Shown: in pieces, positions 17,611 through 26,299 of the stretch
Position numbering within the stretch: position 1 is the stretch's first letter
Layout of the letters: each line of letters starts with the position of its first letter
Assembly: GCA_022823185.1 (NCBI GenBank)
Contig: JAJDXQ010000024.1
Coordinates: 1-64,000 of the forward strand
Length of the DNA: 64,000 nucleotides
From: Caldilineaceae bacterium
GTDB taxonomy: Bacteria > Chloroflexota > Anaerolineae > Caldilineales > Caldilineaceae
Reading direction: 5' to 3'
Notes under the pieces: model-generated
Told to the model about the DNA's origin: nothing
Databases searched by the model: none
The model's input: only the letters and a program-made list of their open reading frames with translations
Made by a program: the position numbers and the translations under genes

Positions 17611-17836
17611 TGAGCGGGGTACAGTAGCGGAATGTCCAGAAAGACGATCTGATTGCCCGGGTTGCTCTCGGTCCAGCTGTTGCAGCTTTTTGGGAACCCT
17701 TACTCGACATCATCCAGGAGCAAACGCGCATTCGCTCACACTCAGTACATTGGCCTAATCGTTACGGTTCGGCACACATGGAATAGATATCCGTATGCGA
17801 TCATACTCATAGCGCTGCCCACCAGGCCTCGCCCCC

Positions 17837-18505
17837 TCACCCCAAACTCCACCCGCACGCGTACACTCGCAGCCCCAACTTTCGCGCCACCGCCAGCGAA
17901 GCCCCGTTCTCCCACGATGTACTGTACAGCGGCGCCCGCCCCGAAGCCCGCACCGCCAGCGCCCACGCCGCCGCTGCCTGCGCGCCATAGCCCCGCCCGC
18001 GGAACGCCGCCGCCGTCTCCAGCCCCGCCTCCGCGGCCGCGTCCGTACGCCGGGCGCAGAAGCAGACGCTCACAGCGTGGCCGCCCGCCATGACCGCAAC
18101 AATCGGCGAACATCCCGCTATCTCGGCGGCCGTCCACCCCGAAAAATGGCGCGCAAGGAGCGGCAACCCGTCCACGCGCACCGTGTCATCAGGCTCTTCG
18201 ATTGTCTCAGGGAAAGTAAACGCCGGCCCGAAGTAGACCTCTCCACCCACCAGCGCCCGGTACCGCCCGCCATGAACGGGGGCCTGCCGAAAGTCTGCAA
18301 CCGGCGGCTCCTCGCCGGCGAGTGCGTCCAACTCCGCCGCGACCTCCGCCGGCGCGTCCGCCCGCGCCGCCCACACGCATCCCGCCCTGCCGCGAACCAG
18401 CGTGAACTTCGGTCCCGGCTCCGGGTCCGGCTCACGTGTCCCGCGGATGCGGCCGGCGCCGTCGAGCAGATACAGCGTCCGCAGGTGAATCTCCGGCGTG
18501 CTCAC
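17837..18505 (-). CDS. GNAT family N-acetyltransferase
   Basis: The 222-residue protein has a non-conserved N-terminal part (1-110) and a C-terminal GNAT fold. VAVMAGGHAVSVCFCARR forms the beta-4 region, and AGLETAAAFRGRGYGAQAAA contains the acetyl-CoA pyrophosphate loop (R-G-x-G-Y/A pattern). YSTSWENGASLAVARKLGL is the final helix. It transfers an acetyl group to an unknown amine. The gene is last in a leftward run (41 nt after the TIM-barrel isomerase gene), but its role in carbohydrate use is unclear. Confidence 0.8.
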   Translation of the reverse strand: MSTPEIHLRTLYLLDGAGRIRGTREPDPEPGPKFTLVRGRAGCVWAARADAPAEVAAELDALAGEEPPVADFRQAPVHGGRYRALVGGEVYFGPAFTFPETIEEPDDTVRVDGLPLLARHFSGWTAAEIAGCSPIVAVMAGGHAVSVCFCARRTDAAAEAGLETAAAFRGRGYGAQAAAAWALAVRASGRAPLYSTSWENGASLAVARKLGLRVYACGWSLG

Positions 18506-18545
18506 GTGTCGCTACGAGGGCCGTTCCTGCCGCCCGGAAAACGGC

Positions 18546-19394
18546 CTACCCGTCCAGATCCACCGACAGCAGCAGATCCCGCATCTGGATCGTCTCCGAC
18601 AGCGTGTCCACCTCGTTGCAGCCCTCCCAATCGACCCACACATATTCGACGCAGATATAGCCCTCGTACCCGGAATCGCGCAGCGCCCGCACCACGCGCG
18701 GGTAATCGATCACGTTGTGCTGAAACAAGGACTGCAGGCGGTTCTTATGCCCCCCGCGTGCGTGAAAGTGGGACGTGTGCGGGATCAGCGTTTCGCACTC
18801 GTCGTCGCTGATCTCCCGGTAGGCGAAATGCGAATAATCCAGCGTCAGCGTCAGGCCCGGCGTCATCTCCAGCATGCGATGCGTCTGCTCCGGCGTGCGC
18901 GTCAATGACTCGACGTTGGGCTCCACCGCGCACACACATCCCGCCGCCTGCGCCAGCTCCACCCGCCAGGCCAGCTCCTCGCACGCCCGCTCCAGCGAAG
19001 TCTCGTAGGCTTCGCCCTCCCACGGCAACCCCGGCTCGATCGTGATATGGGTCGCGTTGCAGCGCAGCGTGAACTCGACCACGCGCGCAAACAGATCGCG
19101 CGCCTGGCGCCGCTCCGCCGCGTCAGGATGATTGATCGCCAGCGCCGGCAGCCCCGGTCCCGACGCCTGGAAATAGACATCGGCAATCTCCAACCCCTTG
19201 TCCTCGACACGCCTGGTCAGATCACGCGCCGAAGCCGCCAGATTGCCCACAACGTGGCTGGGATAGATATGGGAACGGTCCTCAAACAGGCCGATATCCA
19301 CCCCTTGAAACCCCAGCATCGCGATCAGGCTCAGTACGTCGTCGTGCGGCAACAGCGGAAAGGTGAAATCCGGGCACGAAAGCTTAAGTTCCAT
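18546..19394 (-). CDS. Sugar phosphate isomerase/epimerase family (xylose isomerase-like TIM barrel)
   Basis: The 282-residue protein has the AP-endonuclease-2/xylose-isomerase-like barrel. It starts MELKLSCPDFTFPLLPHDDV, has FQGVDIGLFEDRS early, then metal-site positions in ITIEPGLPWEGEAYE, CAVEPNVESLTRTP, LTLDYSHFAYREISD, HFHARGGHKNRLQ and ICVEYVWVDWEGCN. These acidic and His residues would bind a divalent metal. Members isomerise or epimerise keto sugars, sugar acids or inositol intermediates. The neighbours (a glycoside-hydrolase-like protein, an ABC sugar importer and a dioxygenase) point to catabolism of an imported carbohydrate. The substrate is unknown. Confidence 0.85.
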   Translation of the reverse strand: MELKLSCPDFTFPLLPHDDVLSLIAMLGFQGVDIGLFEDRSHIYPSHVVGNLAASARDLTRRVEDKGLEIADVYFQASGPGLPALAINHPDAAERRQARDLFARVVEFTLRCNATHITIEPGLPWEGEAYETSLERACEELAWRVELAQAAGCVCAVEPNVESLTRTPEQTHRMLEMTPGLTLTLDYSHFAYREISDDECETLIPHTSHFHARGGHKNRLQSLFQHNVIDYPRVVRALRDSGYEGYICVEYVWVDWEGCNEVDTLSETIQMRDLLLSVDLDG

Positions 19395-19435
19395 ATCGCA
19401 ACTCCTTTTGCGCTTGGCGCGAACCGCGCCGGCCG

Positions 19436-20938
19436 CTAGCCGGCTGCCTCGATGTGAACGACGATGTCGTGGCTGAACGGGCCCAGGTCGATTTCCGTCT
19501 CGCCGCCGGCAAGCGCCTGCCGGTCGCCCGTGTACCTTCCCTCCGCCGGCGAATAAAGCCGCGCCGAGTATCTGCCCGCCGGCAGCGTGAACGCCAGCCG
19601 GCCTTGGCAGGGCTGGCCCAGCGTGGGATCATCCACCTCCCGCTGATCGGCCACATAGACGACGTAGGCCCGCCCCGGCTGCGCCAGCGTGATCGCAATC
19701 GTGTTCTCCGGCGTCCCGCCGGCGAAGTCCGGCTGCGGCGCCATCTGCACAAAATCGACCTCGTGGATAAAGGCCGACAGATGTTTCATCCAGCTGCGGA
19801 TCATCACCTGCGACGCCGGCGTGCCCGCCTCCTGCCCACCGGCCTGAATCGAAAAATCGATCATGTTATAATGGCCGCCGCTGCAGACCGTCGCCCACGC
19901 CCGCTTGCGATGCACAATCCACGACTCCTCATCCAGCGAGCTCGTCGCCGCGTTGTCCTCATCGAAAACAAACGGCTTGCCCGCATCGTGAACCGCCGTC
20001 CACACCTGCTGGATGCGCGCCAGCCGCAAATCGCGCTGCATAAACCGCGACAACGGCGCCAGGATCGCGCCCTTGTAAGTCAGCTGCTGATAATCGTGCA
20101 GGTTCACCGCGTCAACCGACTCCTCCCCCAGGATCTGCTCCAGCGCCGTGTCCGTGCGCCAGTTCTCAACCGGAACCTGGAAGATCAGGTGCCGCTTGGG
20201 CAAATCTGCCTCCGTCGCCCGGATCTGGTCGCGCACCGCCTCCTGCCAGCCGTCCACCTCCGCCTGCGTGGCAAACTCGGTCTCAGGCAGCATCCCCGCC
20301 CTTGTCGTGAACGGCTCATTGCAGACCTCGAAGTAGAAGCAGTCGTAGCCGTTCACCTCCTCCACCACCTTGCTGACGTAGGCCATCTGCCGCTCCGTCA
20401 GCGCCGCATCTCGGCCCGAAATATAGTCCTGCCACGGGATGTCGCCCACCCCGTTGATGTTGTTCTGAATGTTCAGCGGATTCAGGCCCCACACCGCATC
20501 GGTGTACGTGCTGCTGAAGAGGGTAAGCTCCACCATCACATCCCGCTCCTGCGCCGCCGTCAGGAAACCGTGCAACCGCTCGAAGTACTCCGGGTTCCAC
20601 CGGTCCAGGTCAAATTTGGGGTAACCGTCAGTGGCAAAACCCGGCCCGCTGCGCAGCCAGGGTGAAACGTATTCGCACGGCAACGGCTTGCACGGCGAAT
20701 GCGGGTTGATCGGCTTCACCTGCGTAGCCGGGTCGAACACCTGCAGCTCGCGGAAGAGCAGAAAACAGCGGCTCAGCGTCTGCCGCTTCGCCGCCGCGTC
20801 GTCCAGATAGGTTATGTAGTCGAAGTTGCGGTTGATCACCGCGCCGTAGTGTTCCGTCGCCGTGATCAACGCCAGCGGCTTGTCACGGTAGAGAAAATAG
20901 CGAGGATTCTCAGGATGCAACCTGATCGGTGTCGACAT
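19436..20938 (-). CDS. Putative glycoside hydrolase, TIM-barrel clan A type
   Basis: The 500-residue protein has no signal peptide and looks cytoplasmic. Its pattern fits a clan GH-A enzyme. The sequence YFEVCNEPF has the Asn-Glu-Pro acid/base motif (Glu208), and FVFDEDNAAT near residue 323-332 could supply the nucleophile (Glu327). The N-terminal IRLHPENPRYFLYRDKPLAL and TATEHYGA are shared with bacterial cellulase-like proteins of uncertain specificity. The last 90 residues (RAYVVYVADQREV and LPAGRYSARLYSPAEGRYTG) form a beta-rich C-terminal domain. It lies between the isomerase and dioxygenase genes in the leftward carbohydrate locus. Substrate and even activity are inference. Confidence 0.7.
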   Translation of the reverse strand: MSTPIRLHPENPRYFLYRDKPLALITATEHYGAVINRNFDYITYLDDAAAKRQTLSRCFLLFRELQVFDPATQVKPINPHSPCKPLPCEYVSPWLRSGPGFATDGYPKFDLDRWNPEYFERLHGFLTAAQERDVMVELTLFSSTYTDAVWGLNPLNIQNNINGVGDIPWQDYISGRDAALTERQMAYVSKVVEEVNGYDCFYFEVCNEPFTTRAGMLPETEFATQAEVDGWQEAVRDQIRATEADLPKRHLIFQVPVENWRTDTALEQILGEESVDAVNLHDYQQLTYKGAILAPLSRFMQRDLRLARIQQVWTAVHDAGKPFVFDEDNAATSSLDEESWIVHRKRAWATVCSGGHYNMIDFSIQAGGQEAGTPASQVMIRSWMKHLSAFIHEVDFVQMAPQPDFAGGTPENTIAITLAQPGRAYVVYVADQREVDDPTLGQPCQGRLAFTLPAGRYSARLYSPAEGRYTGDRQALAGGETEIDLGPFSHDIVVHIEAAG

Positions 20939-20976
20939 GCTCTATCTCCAACTTCTCAATGTTCGCCTGCAAACCT

Positions 20977-21882
20977 TCAACCCTCCTGGACAGCCACCAG
21001 AGAGGGATCATGTTCCTGGAAGTCGAGTTCATACTGCTCCCAATAGTACTTCAAATCCTCCGACTCCCAGCCGGCATAGATCTCGTCCCAGGGGAGCACG
21101 TTGCAGTGGGGTGTGATCGACTTCACTTCAATCGGCAGTGAGGGCGGTTGATAGCGGTAATCTGTCGATAACCGGATCTGGTTCTCCGTCCGATTCGGAA
21201 TCGACTTGTGAACAGTCAGGCTGTGGAATACCAATACGTCTCCGACCCGGAAGTCTGTCTCGAACCACTCCTGCTCCATCCCGTCTTCAAAGATAACGTG
21301 TCGGCCTCCTGCCCCCTCAGCCTCCCGCACCGGCAGGATGCCCAGCTTGTGCGAACCGCGCAGCACGCTCAGCCCGCCCAGTTCCCGCGGGCAGTCCCCC
21401 AGCGGCATCCAGCAGGTATAGACTGTCTTCGAACCCTGAATGAAAATGTGATCCTGATGCGCCGGCGTCGGCGCGTTTCCCTTCGCCGGAATCATCAAGC
21501 GCGCGATCTTGAGGGCGTGTACCAGCACTGTCTCATCAAACAGCTTCCCCAACATATCGACCACGGCCGGATTATGCGCGAGGCGATGGAAAGACTCCAG
21601 GCACTGCACGTCGCCGTAGGCTGCCGGCGGCACGCCCACGCCGCAGAAAGGCTCCATCCCGTCCGCCGAAGGGTCGGCGATGCCGTCCATCAGCTCTGTG
21701 CCCGGCGCAATCCAGCCGTAGTTGTCGCAGATCTGCAAAATCTTGCGCCGCAGAGCCACAATCTCATCCGCAGGCAGCAGCCCCCGAAAAAACAGGAAGC
21801 CGTCCTTTTCCATCTGCCGCCGCATCGCCTGCGGATCATCGAGCAGTGCATTGTGTTCCTGAAATTCAGCTGTTGTGGTCAT
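20977..21882 (-). CDS. Phytanoyl-CoA dioxygenase family protein
   Basis: This 301-residue Fe(II)/2-oxoglutarate-dependent oxygenase carries the iron triad His142-x-Asp144 (TPAHQDHIF) and His225 (TVHKSIPNR), with Arg237 (NQIRLSTDYRYQ) placed to bind 2-oxoglutarate. The double-stranded beta-helix is complete and the length is normal. Members hydroxylate small molecules such as fatty acyl chains, ectoine or phosphonates, and are abundant in some Chloroflexota. It shares a C-terminal pattern (WDEIYAGW, DLKYYWEQYEL) with the second family member at 42855-43871 (WAEIYADW, ELKYYWRKWNL), so the two are paralogues. The next gene downstream starts 38 nt later. The substrate is unknown. Confidence 0.88.
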   Translation of the reverse strand: MTTTAEFQEHNALLDDPQAMRRQMEKDGFLFFRGLLPADEIVALRRKILQICDNYGWIAPGTELMDGIADPSADGMEPFCGVGVPPAAYGDVQCLESFHRLAHNPAVVDMLGKLFDETVLVHALKIARLMIPAKGNAPTPAHQDHIFIQGSKTVYTCWMPLGDCPRELGGLSVLRGSHKLGILPVREAEGAGGRHVIFEDGMEQEWFETDFRVGDVLVFHSLTVHKSIPNRTENQIRLSTDYRYQPPSLPIEVKSITPHCNVLPWDEIYAGWESEDLKYYWEQYELDFQEHDPSLVAVQEG

Positions 21883-22412
21883 CTTCTATCTCCATCGCAT
21901 CAGCCTTATGTCAATTGCCTTTTGTCCAATGCCTTTCGCTGCTGATCGTGCCCCCCTGTGGGCATCCTCTGCATAGTCCGTCTTCCTGTCCCACAAATAA
22001 TACTTAACCACCCGGCCACCTCCAACTCCCAGCCCAACCGAGACAGACAAACGCGCCTCACCCTCCTCGCCCCAAACCTCCGCTTTTCTGGGCGTCCGGC
22101 CGCAAGCGGCCTCCCTTGTGCGGGGGCTTCCCATCGTGGCGCCCTATTGGTACGGTTGCAATCAGCCACTATAGCCTGCCCAGGCTCCCCAGCACCCCCC
22201 TGTCACCTCGCACGATCCAACTCTCCGCGCCGCGCCGGCACACCGAAACGGCCCCCGTGTGCCGAAAGAATTCCTGGCAGGAAATTCAAGCTTCACTTCG
22301 TGGAATGGGCCGCAGCTGAACGTGCGCGGGATTCAAGGCCCTGCGGCGACTCGATTTTGCGGGGCATGGCGAGGCTCGGGGCCTGAACAGCAAACGGGGC
22401 GCGATGACAGAG
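21883..22412. other. Intergenic region in carbohydrate locus
   Basis: This 530-nt gap lies between the permease gene and the downstream dioxygenase gene. It holds small open frames with low-complexity products and no recognisable gene. A separate promoter or an end of the transporter transcript could be here, but I see no clear boxes or T-tailed stem. Confidence 0.5.
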
Positions 22413-23267
22413 CTACCCTTTGATCGCTCCTGCAGTGAGCCCGCTCATGAACTGCCTCTGCAGCAGAAGGAAAACAACGATCAACGGCAAAGTCATCATG
22501 ATAATCAAGGCAAAGCGATACTCATTCAGAACAAGGCCGATGCCCGCTTCCAACTGGAAGAGGATCAGCCCCAGCGGCATCGTGCGCAGACTGGCCTTGT
22601 TTGTCATCAGCATGGGCAGCAGGAAATCATTCCACGTTCCCAGACCGGTGAAAATCGCCACCGTAGCCAGCGCCGGCCGCGTCAAAGGCAACATGACGCG
22701 CCAGTAGATTGTAAAGCGGGTGGCCCCATCGATCAGCGCCGCGTCCTCGATCTCGTCTGGCAGCCCTTCAAAAAAACCGCGCAGAATCAGGATCGCAAAC
22801 GGAAGGCCCAGTGCGATATAAGGTCCAATCAGCGCGTAGTGTGTGTCCAGAAGCCCGAAAGCGACGTTCACCTGGTAGAGCGGCACCATGATCGCCGCCG
22901 CCTGCAACATCAGCCCGGCAAGAAAAAGCAGGTAGAGAGGCTCTTTCAACACGAAATCCAGTCGTGCAAATCCATACGCGGCCAGCGACGCCAGAAACAG
23001 GATCATCACCACCGAAGCTGCCGTGACAACGAAACTGTTCAGCGCGAGCAAAGGCACGTCCGCGATCCGCCACGCCTCTGAAAAATTGCTGAGCGAAAGC
23101 TCCCACGGAATCAGACTCCTGTTCAGGGCCGATTCCCCCGGCGCCTTCAAACCGGTGGAAAACGCAAACAGCCAGGGGAATATCATGATGAATGAGACCG
23201 AAAACAGCACAATATGAAGCAGAACCGACTGCTTTCGAATCCTTATCCTTGAGACCTTCGATGCCAT
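22413..23267 (-). CDS. Carbohydrate ABC transporter permease (MalG type)
   Basis: The 284-residue protein has six predicted membrane spans, beginning with VLLHIVLFSVSFIMIFPWLF. The cytoplasmic EAA loop, EGLPDEIEDAALIDGATRF, docks the ATPase. It ends KG without a tail, as usual for the family. It pairs with the other permease 33 nt upstream and with the binding protein before that. No ATPase gene is in the locus, so a shared MsmK/UgpC-type ATPase elsewhere would be needed. Confidence 0.93.
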   Translation of the reverse strand: MASKVSRIRIRKQSVLLHIVLFSVSFIMIFPWLFAFSTGLKAPGESALNRSLIPWELSLSNFSEAWRIADVPLLALNSFVVTAASVVMILFLASLAAYGFARLDFVLKEPLYLLFLAGLMLQAAAIMVPLYQVNVAFGLLDTHYALIGPYIALGLPFAILILRGFFEGLPDEIEDAALIDGATRFTIYWRVMLPLTRPALATVAIFTGLGTWNDFLLPMLMTNKASLRTMPLGLILFQLEAGIGLVLNEYRFALIIMMTLPLIVVFLLLQRQFMSGLTAGAIKG

Positions 23268-23300
23268 CTGCGCCCCTTTCTATCCCCTATCCCGCGAAGT

Positions 23301-24245
23301 TCAGAGCCGGACGCGTTGTCCGCGCAGCAACAGCAGCTGGAAAATCGTCACAATCGCCGAAATCAGCAGCAGCAGCACTGAAAGCGCCGATGCATAACCG
23401 GTATGATTCGTCCTGAAGGCCAGATCATAGATCTGATACGCAATCACCTCTGACGCATGATAGGGCCCGCCGCGCGACAATAGAAAAACCAGCGCAAACG
23501 CATTGATCGACCGGATCAGCCCCAAAATCCACAGCGCACGCGTCGTCCCCATCGTCAGAGGGACGGCTACATGCCACATCTGGCGCACACCCGTCGCGCC
23601 GTCCACAGCCGCGCAGTCATACAGATCCTGCGGCACCGCCTGCAGCGCAGCCAGAAACACCACCACCCAAAATCCCAACGACGCCCATAGAGAAACAAGG
23701 ATAATGGCGAAAATCGTTACGTCCGGGTCACCCAGCCAGACCCGCGTCCAGTCATCCAGCCCCAGTCGGCGAAGCGTGTGGTTGATCAAACCGTTTTCCG
23801 GCTGGTAGAGGAACTCCCATGTGTAGCCAATTACCACCAGTGAAGCGGTGACCGGCAGAAAAAAGGCCGCCCGGTATGCGTTGCGGAGGCGAATGCGCTG
23901 ATTCAGCAGCCACGCAAAGAGGAAACCAAAAAACGAGAGGACCACAACCGTTATGATCGCCCAATAGATGTTGTTGCGTATGCTCAGGCGAAAGGCGCGG
24001 TCCCTTGTCAGCAGCCGAACATAATGGTCCAGTCCCGTGAACTCACGGTCCGGACTGAAACCGTCCCAAATGAAAAAACTGTTGTAAAATGTCGCGGCTA
24101 TCGGCCAGGCGATAAACCCCAGATAGACCACCAGGCCCGGCAGGATGAACAACAGGCCGCCGTTCGAGCGCAGCCCGCGCACGATGAGATCGACCTTTGG
24201 CCGATCTACCCCCTTCTGCCTCGTATCCGTCGCCGCCGTAGCCAT
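23301..24245 (-). CDS. Carbohydrate ABC transporter permease (MalF type)
   Basis: The 314-residue protein has a short basic N-terminus (DTRQKGVDRPKVDLIVRGLR) and six membrane spans starting near LLFILPGLVVYLGFIAW. Its EAA loop reads QAVPQDLYDCAAVDGATGVR. It is the first of the two permeases, 114 nt after the binding-protein gene. The importer probably takes up a mono- or oligosaccharide; specificity cannot be read from the permease. Confidence 0.93.
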   Translation of the reverse strand: MATAATDTRQKGVDRPKVDLIVRGLRSNGGLLFILPGLVVYLGFIAWPIAATFYNSFFIWDGFSPDREFTGLDHYVRLLTRDRAFRLSIRNNIYWAIITVVVLSFFGFLFAWLLNQRIRLRNAYRAAFFLPVTASLVVIGYTWEFLYQPENGLINHTLRRLGLDDWTRVWLGDPDVTIFAIILVSLWASLGFWVVVFLAALQAVPQDLYDCAAVDGATGVRQMWHVAVPLTMGTTRALWILGLIRSINAFALVFLLSRGGPYHASEVIAYQIYDLAFRTNHTGYASALSVLLLLISAIVTIFQLLLLRGQRVRL

Positions 24246-24359
24246 CTGTCCAGCGTCCCGTTACCCGCAGCTGCTCCGCTCAATGCGCGCCGGCTACTTG
24301 CCAGCCGCCTCGCCGAAACCGGTGGCCAGGAGGCCGAGCTCCCGGCCACCGGCCGCCTT

Positions 24360-25748
24360 TTACGCTTGCACCCAATTCTGACAGGACATGTCGAAAGCTT
24401 CCTGGACCTCCAGCGCCGCCTCCTCAGCCGTAATCTGCCCAACCGTCACACCCGGAAGCACGATTCCGAGTTGCTGGTATACGTCCGTGCAGAGAACGCG
24501 TCGGAATACATTATCGCCGGTTACCATCGCCTCCAGCAACGGCCCGCCCAGATTCTTGTCGAAGTCGGTGCCCTGAGGCGGAACCTCGATCGCTTTAGCG
24601 CCCACCGGCTGCCCCGATTTGACGATATGTTCCCCGCCCGGGCCCAGCGTTCGCCATTTCATGTACTCCCAGGCGTTCTCCTTCCGCTCCGAATCCGCCA
24701 ACATCGCAACGCCCGCGTCGGTCGCGGCCAGCCCTTTCGAGCCGGGCAGCAGGAAGGTACCCACATGGTTGTGCATCGCCTCGCGAATCACCTCGGACTC
24801 GTGATTCAGAAAGCCGAAATAGGGGGTGCCTGTGAAGATATTGATCATCGGCCTCTCCCCCGTTCCGTTCCAGAACGGCTCGCGCACCGCATTGCCGTCC
24901 TGGGCCCCGATTGCTCCCTCCTGCATGTACTCATTGTGTACCTTGGCGAACAGATCGAACGCCGCCACTATCCCCGGAGACGTGAACTCTCCGTTACCCA
25001 CCTGCACCTCTGCCAGCACGTCGGGCGCAGTTACCTCAACCAGGCTCTTGAACCAGTCTACCAGGTTAGCGGGATGGTAGTACCCTCCGATCGGCGCGAT
25101 GCCGTCGTCCACGAAGGACTGGCAAACCGCCTCAAAGTCACCCCACGTCTGCATTGATGCCACGTCGATGCCCCGCTCCTCAAACGTTGGGATCCAATAG
25201 TAGACCCAGCCCAGCAACTGCATATTGCCCGGCAGGTAGAGCGCCTCGCCGGACATATCCACAATGCCCGCGACCAGCTCCATCTCGCTCAGTGCCGCGT
25301 CCGAGAAAGTGTCACCCTTCCAGTTTGCGCCCCATTCTGGCGCGCCCCAGTCGTTTAGCGGCTCCACAAATCCCCAGAACGGCCCCATAATGTCGAAGTC
25401 GGTGTTCACCAGGTCCGGGCCGGTCCCCGCAGGCAGCGCTGCTTTCAACTTGGCTGCCATATCAGGGTGATCAACCAGACCCAACTCCAGGTCCAACCCA
25501 ATGTCCTCTTTCACCGATGAGGCAAATATGTCGTTGCCCTCCGAATCCAACATGCGCCCCATCTCCGTGCCCCAACTCCATAGCGTAATCGTCGTGTCCA
25601 TTTCAGCCGCAGCTTCTTCGCCCGATGCTGCCTGGTCCGCAGGGGCTGCAGCTGGGGCGCACGCTGCAATCGCAACCCCCGTTGTCGCAAGCGCCGACAA
25701 GCGCAAGAAGGTGCGTCTCGAGACCAACTGGTCATTTCTGTCACTCAT
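24360..25748 (-). CDS. Extracellular sugar-binding lipoprotein of ABC importer
   Basis: The 462-residue protein has a twin-arginine signal (SRRTFLRLSALATTG, Arg11-Arg12) and a lipobox ending in Cys30 (AIAAC). It should thus be exported folded and lipid-anchored. An Ala/Pro/Glu linker follows and then the periplasmic-binding-protein fold (TITLWSWGTEMGRML; LVNTDFDIMGPFWGF; ENAWEYMKWRTLG). It belongs to the family 1 type that binds sugars or polyols. It is first in the leftward operon, about 110 nt downstream of a near-consensus promoter, which fits the high expression normally needed for the binding protein. Confidence 0.92.
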   Translation of the reverse strand: MSDRNDQLVSRRTFLRLSALATTGVAIAACAPAAAPADQAASGEEAAAEMDTTITLWSWGTEMGRMLDSEGNDIFASSVKEDIGLDLELGLVDHPDMAAKLKAALPAGTGPDLVNTDFDIMGPFWGFVEPLNDWGAPEWGANWKGDTFSDAALSEMELVAGIVDMSGEALYLPGNMQLLGWVYYWIPTFEERGIDVASMQTWGDFEAVCQSFVDDGIAPIGGYYHPANLVDWFKSLVEVTAPDVLAEVQVGNGEFTSPGIVAAFDLFAKVHNEYMQEGAIGAQDGNAVREPFWNGTGERPMINIFTGTPYFGFLNHESEVIREAMHNHVGTFLLPGSKGLAATDAGVAMLADSERKENAWEYMKWRTLGPGGEHIVKSGQPVGAKAIEVPPQGTDFDKNLGGPLLEAMVTGDNVFRRVLCTDVYQQLGIVLPGVTVGQITAEEAALEVQEAFDMSCQNWVQA

Positions 25749-25865
25749 AGCATCTCTCCTTTTTGTGAGTGCAATACAGTGCAGGACTTACAACCACGTA
25801 GGCAAATGCCTCACGAGCTTCTGTTGACGAAGGTCTTTGCGAAGTAGACTGCTGTGGATGCCGCT

Positions 25866-25894
25866 AGTATAAGAAAATGATCTATACAAGTCAA
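25866..25894 (-). promoter_or_regulatory. Sigma70-type promoter for the carbohydrate operon
   Basis: Reading leftward: TTGACT, 17 nt, TATACT, about 118 nt before the binding-protein start. This is the best match to consensus in the window. No clear repressor palindrome was seen around it. Confidence 0.75.
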
Positions 25895-26098
25895 ACAGCC
25901 CTTTTTCGCCCAATTTTGTCCATAGCTCAGTCAGTCAACGAGAGCCCGTCCAGGGAAAGATGTGGCATAGTCAAGGCAGCTGACGCGCCTCCGTCTAATC
26001 ACATATCCTCAAAACAGGACGCGCCAAGCGTAGCAATCGCGCCGCGCATTCATCCCTTTTCCGGCATGTTTTCGGACAAGGAGACAGGCCGAAATCAT

Positions 26099-26128
26099 TT
26101 GACAGCCGATCTTTCGCCGTGCCATAAT
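26099..26128 (+). promoter_or_regulatory. Sigma70-type promoter for SH3b lipoprotein
   Basis: TTGACA, 18 nt, CATAAT on the plus strand, about 170 nt before the lipoprotein start. With the opposing promoter at 25866-25894 it forms a divergent promoter region; the remaining 25749-26299 sequence holds no gene. Confidence 0.6.
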
Positions 26129-26299
26129 TATCGAATCGGCCGCGGCCTGAAAGGGAGCGGCTTTAGCGCCTGACTCACGCGCAATACTTCGGCCCCAAAC
26201 CTACTCTTCCGCCGTAGAAAATGCGCCTGTTCCCAACTTTGCCCCCGGGCCTCCACCTACAACAGCGGGCGGCAGGCCTTTGTCAGCATGGGAGGAATT

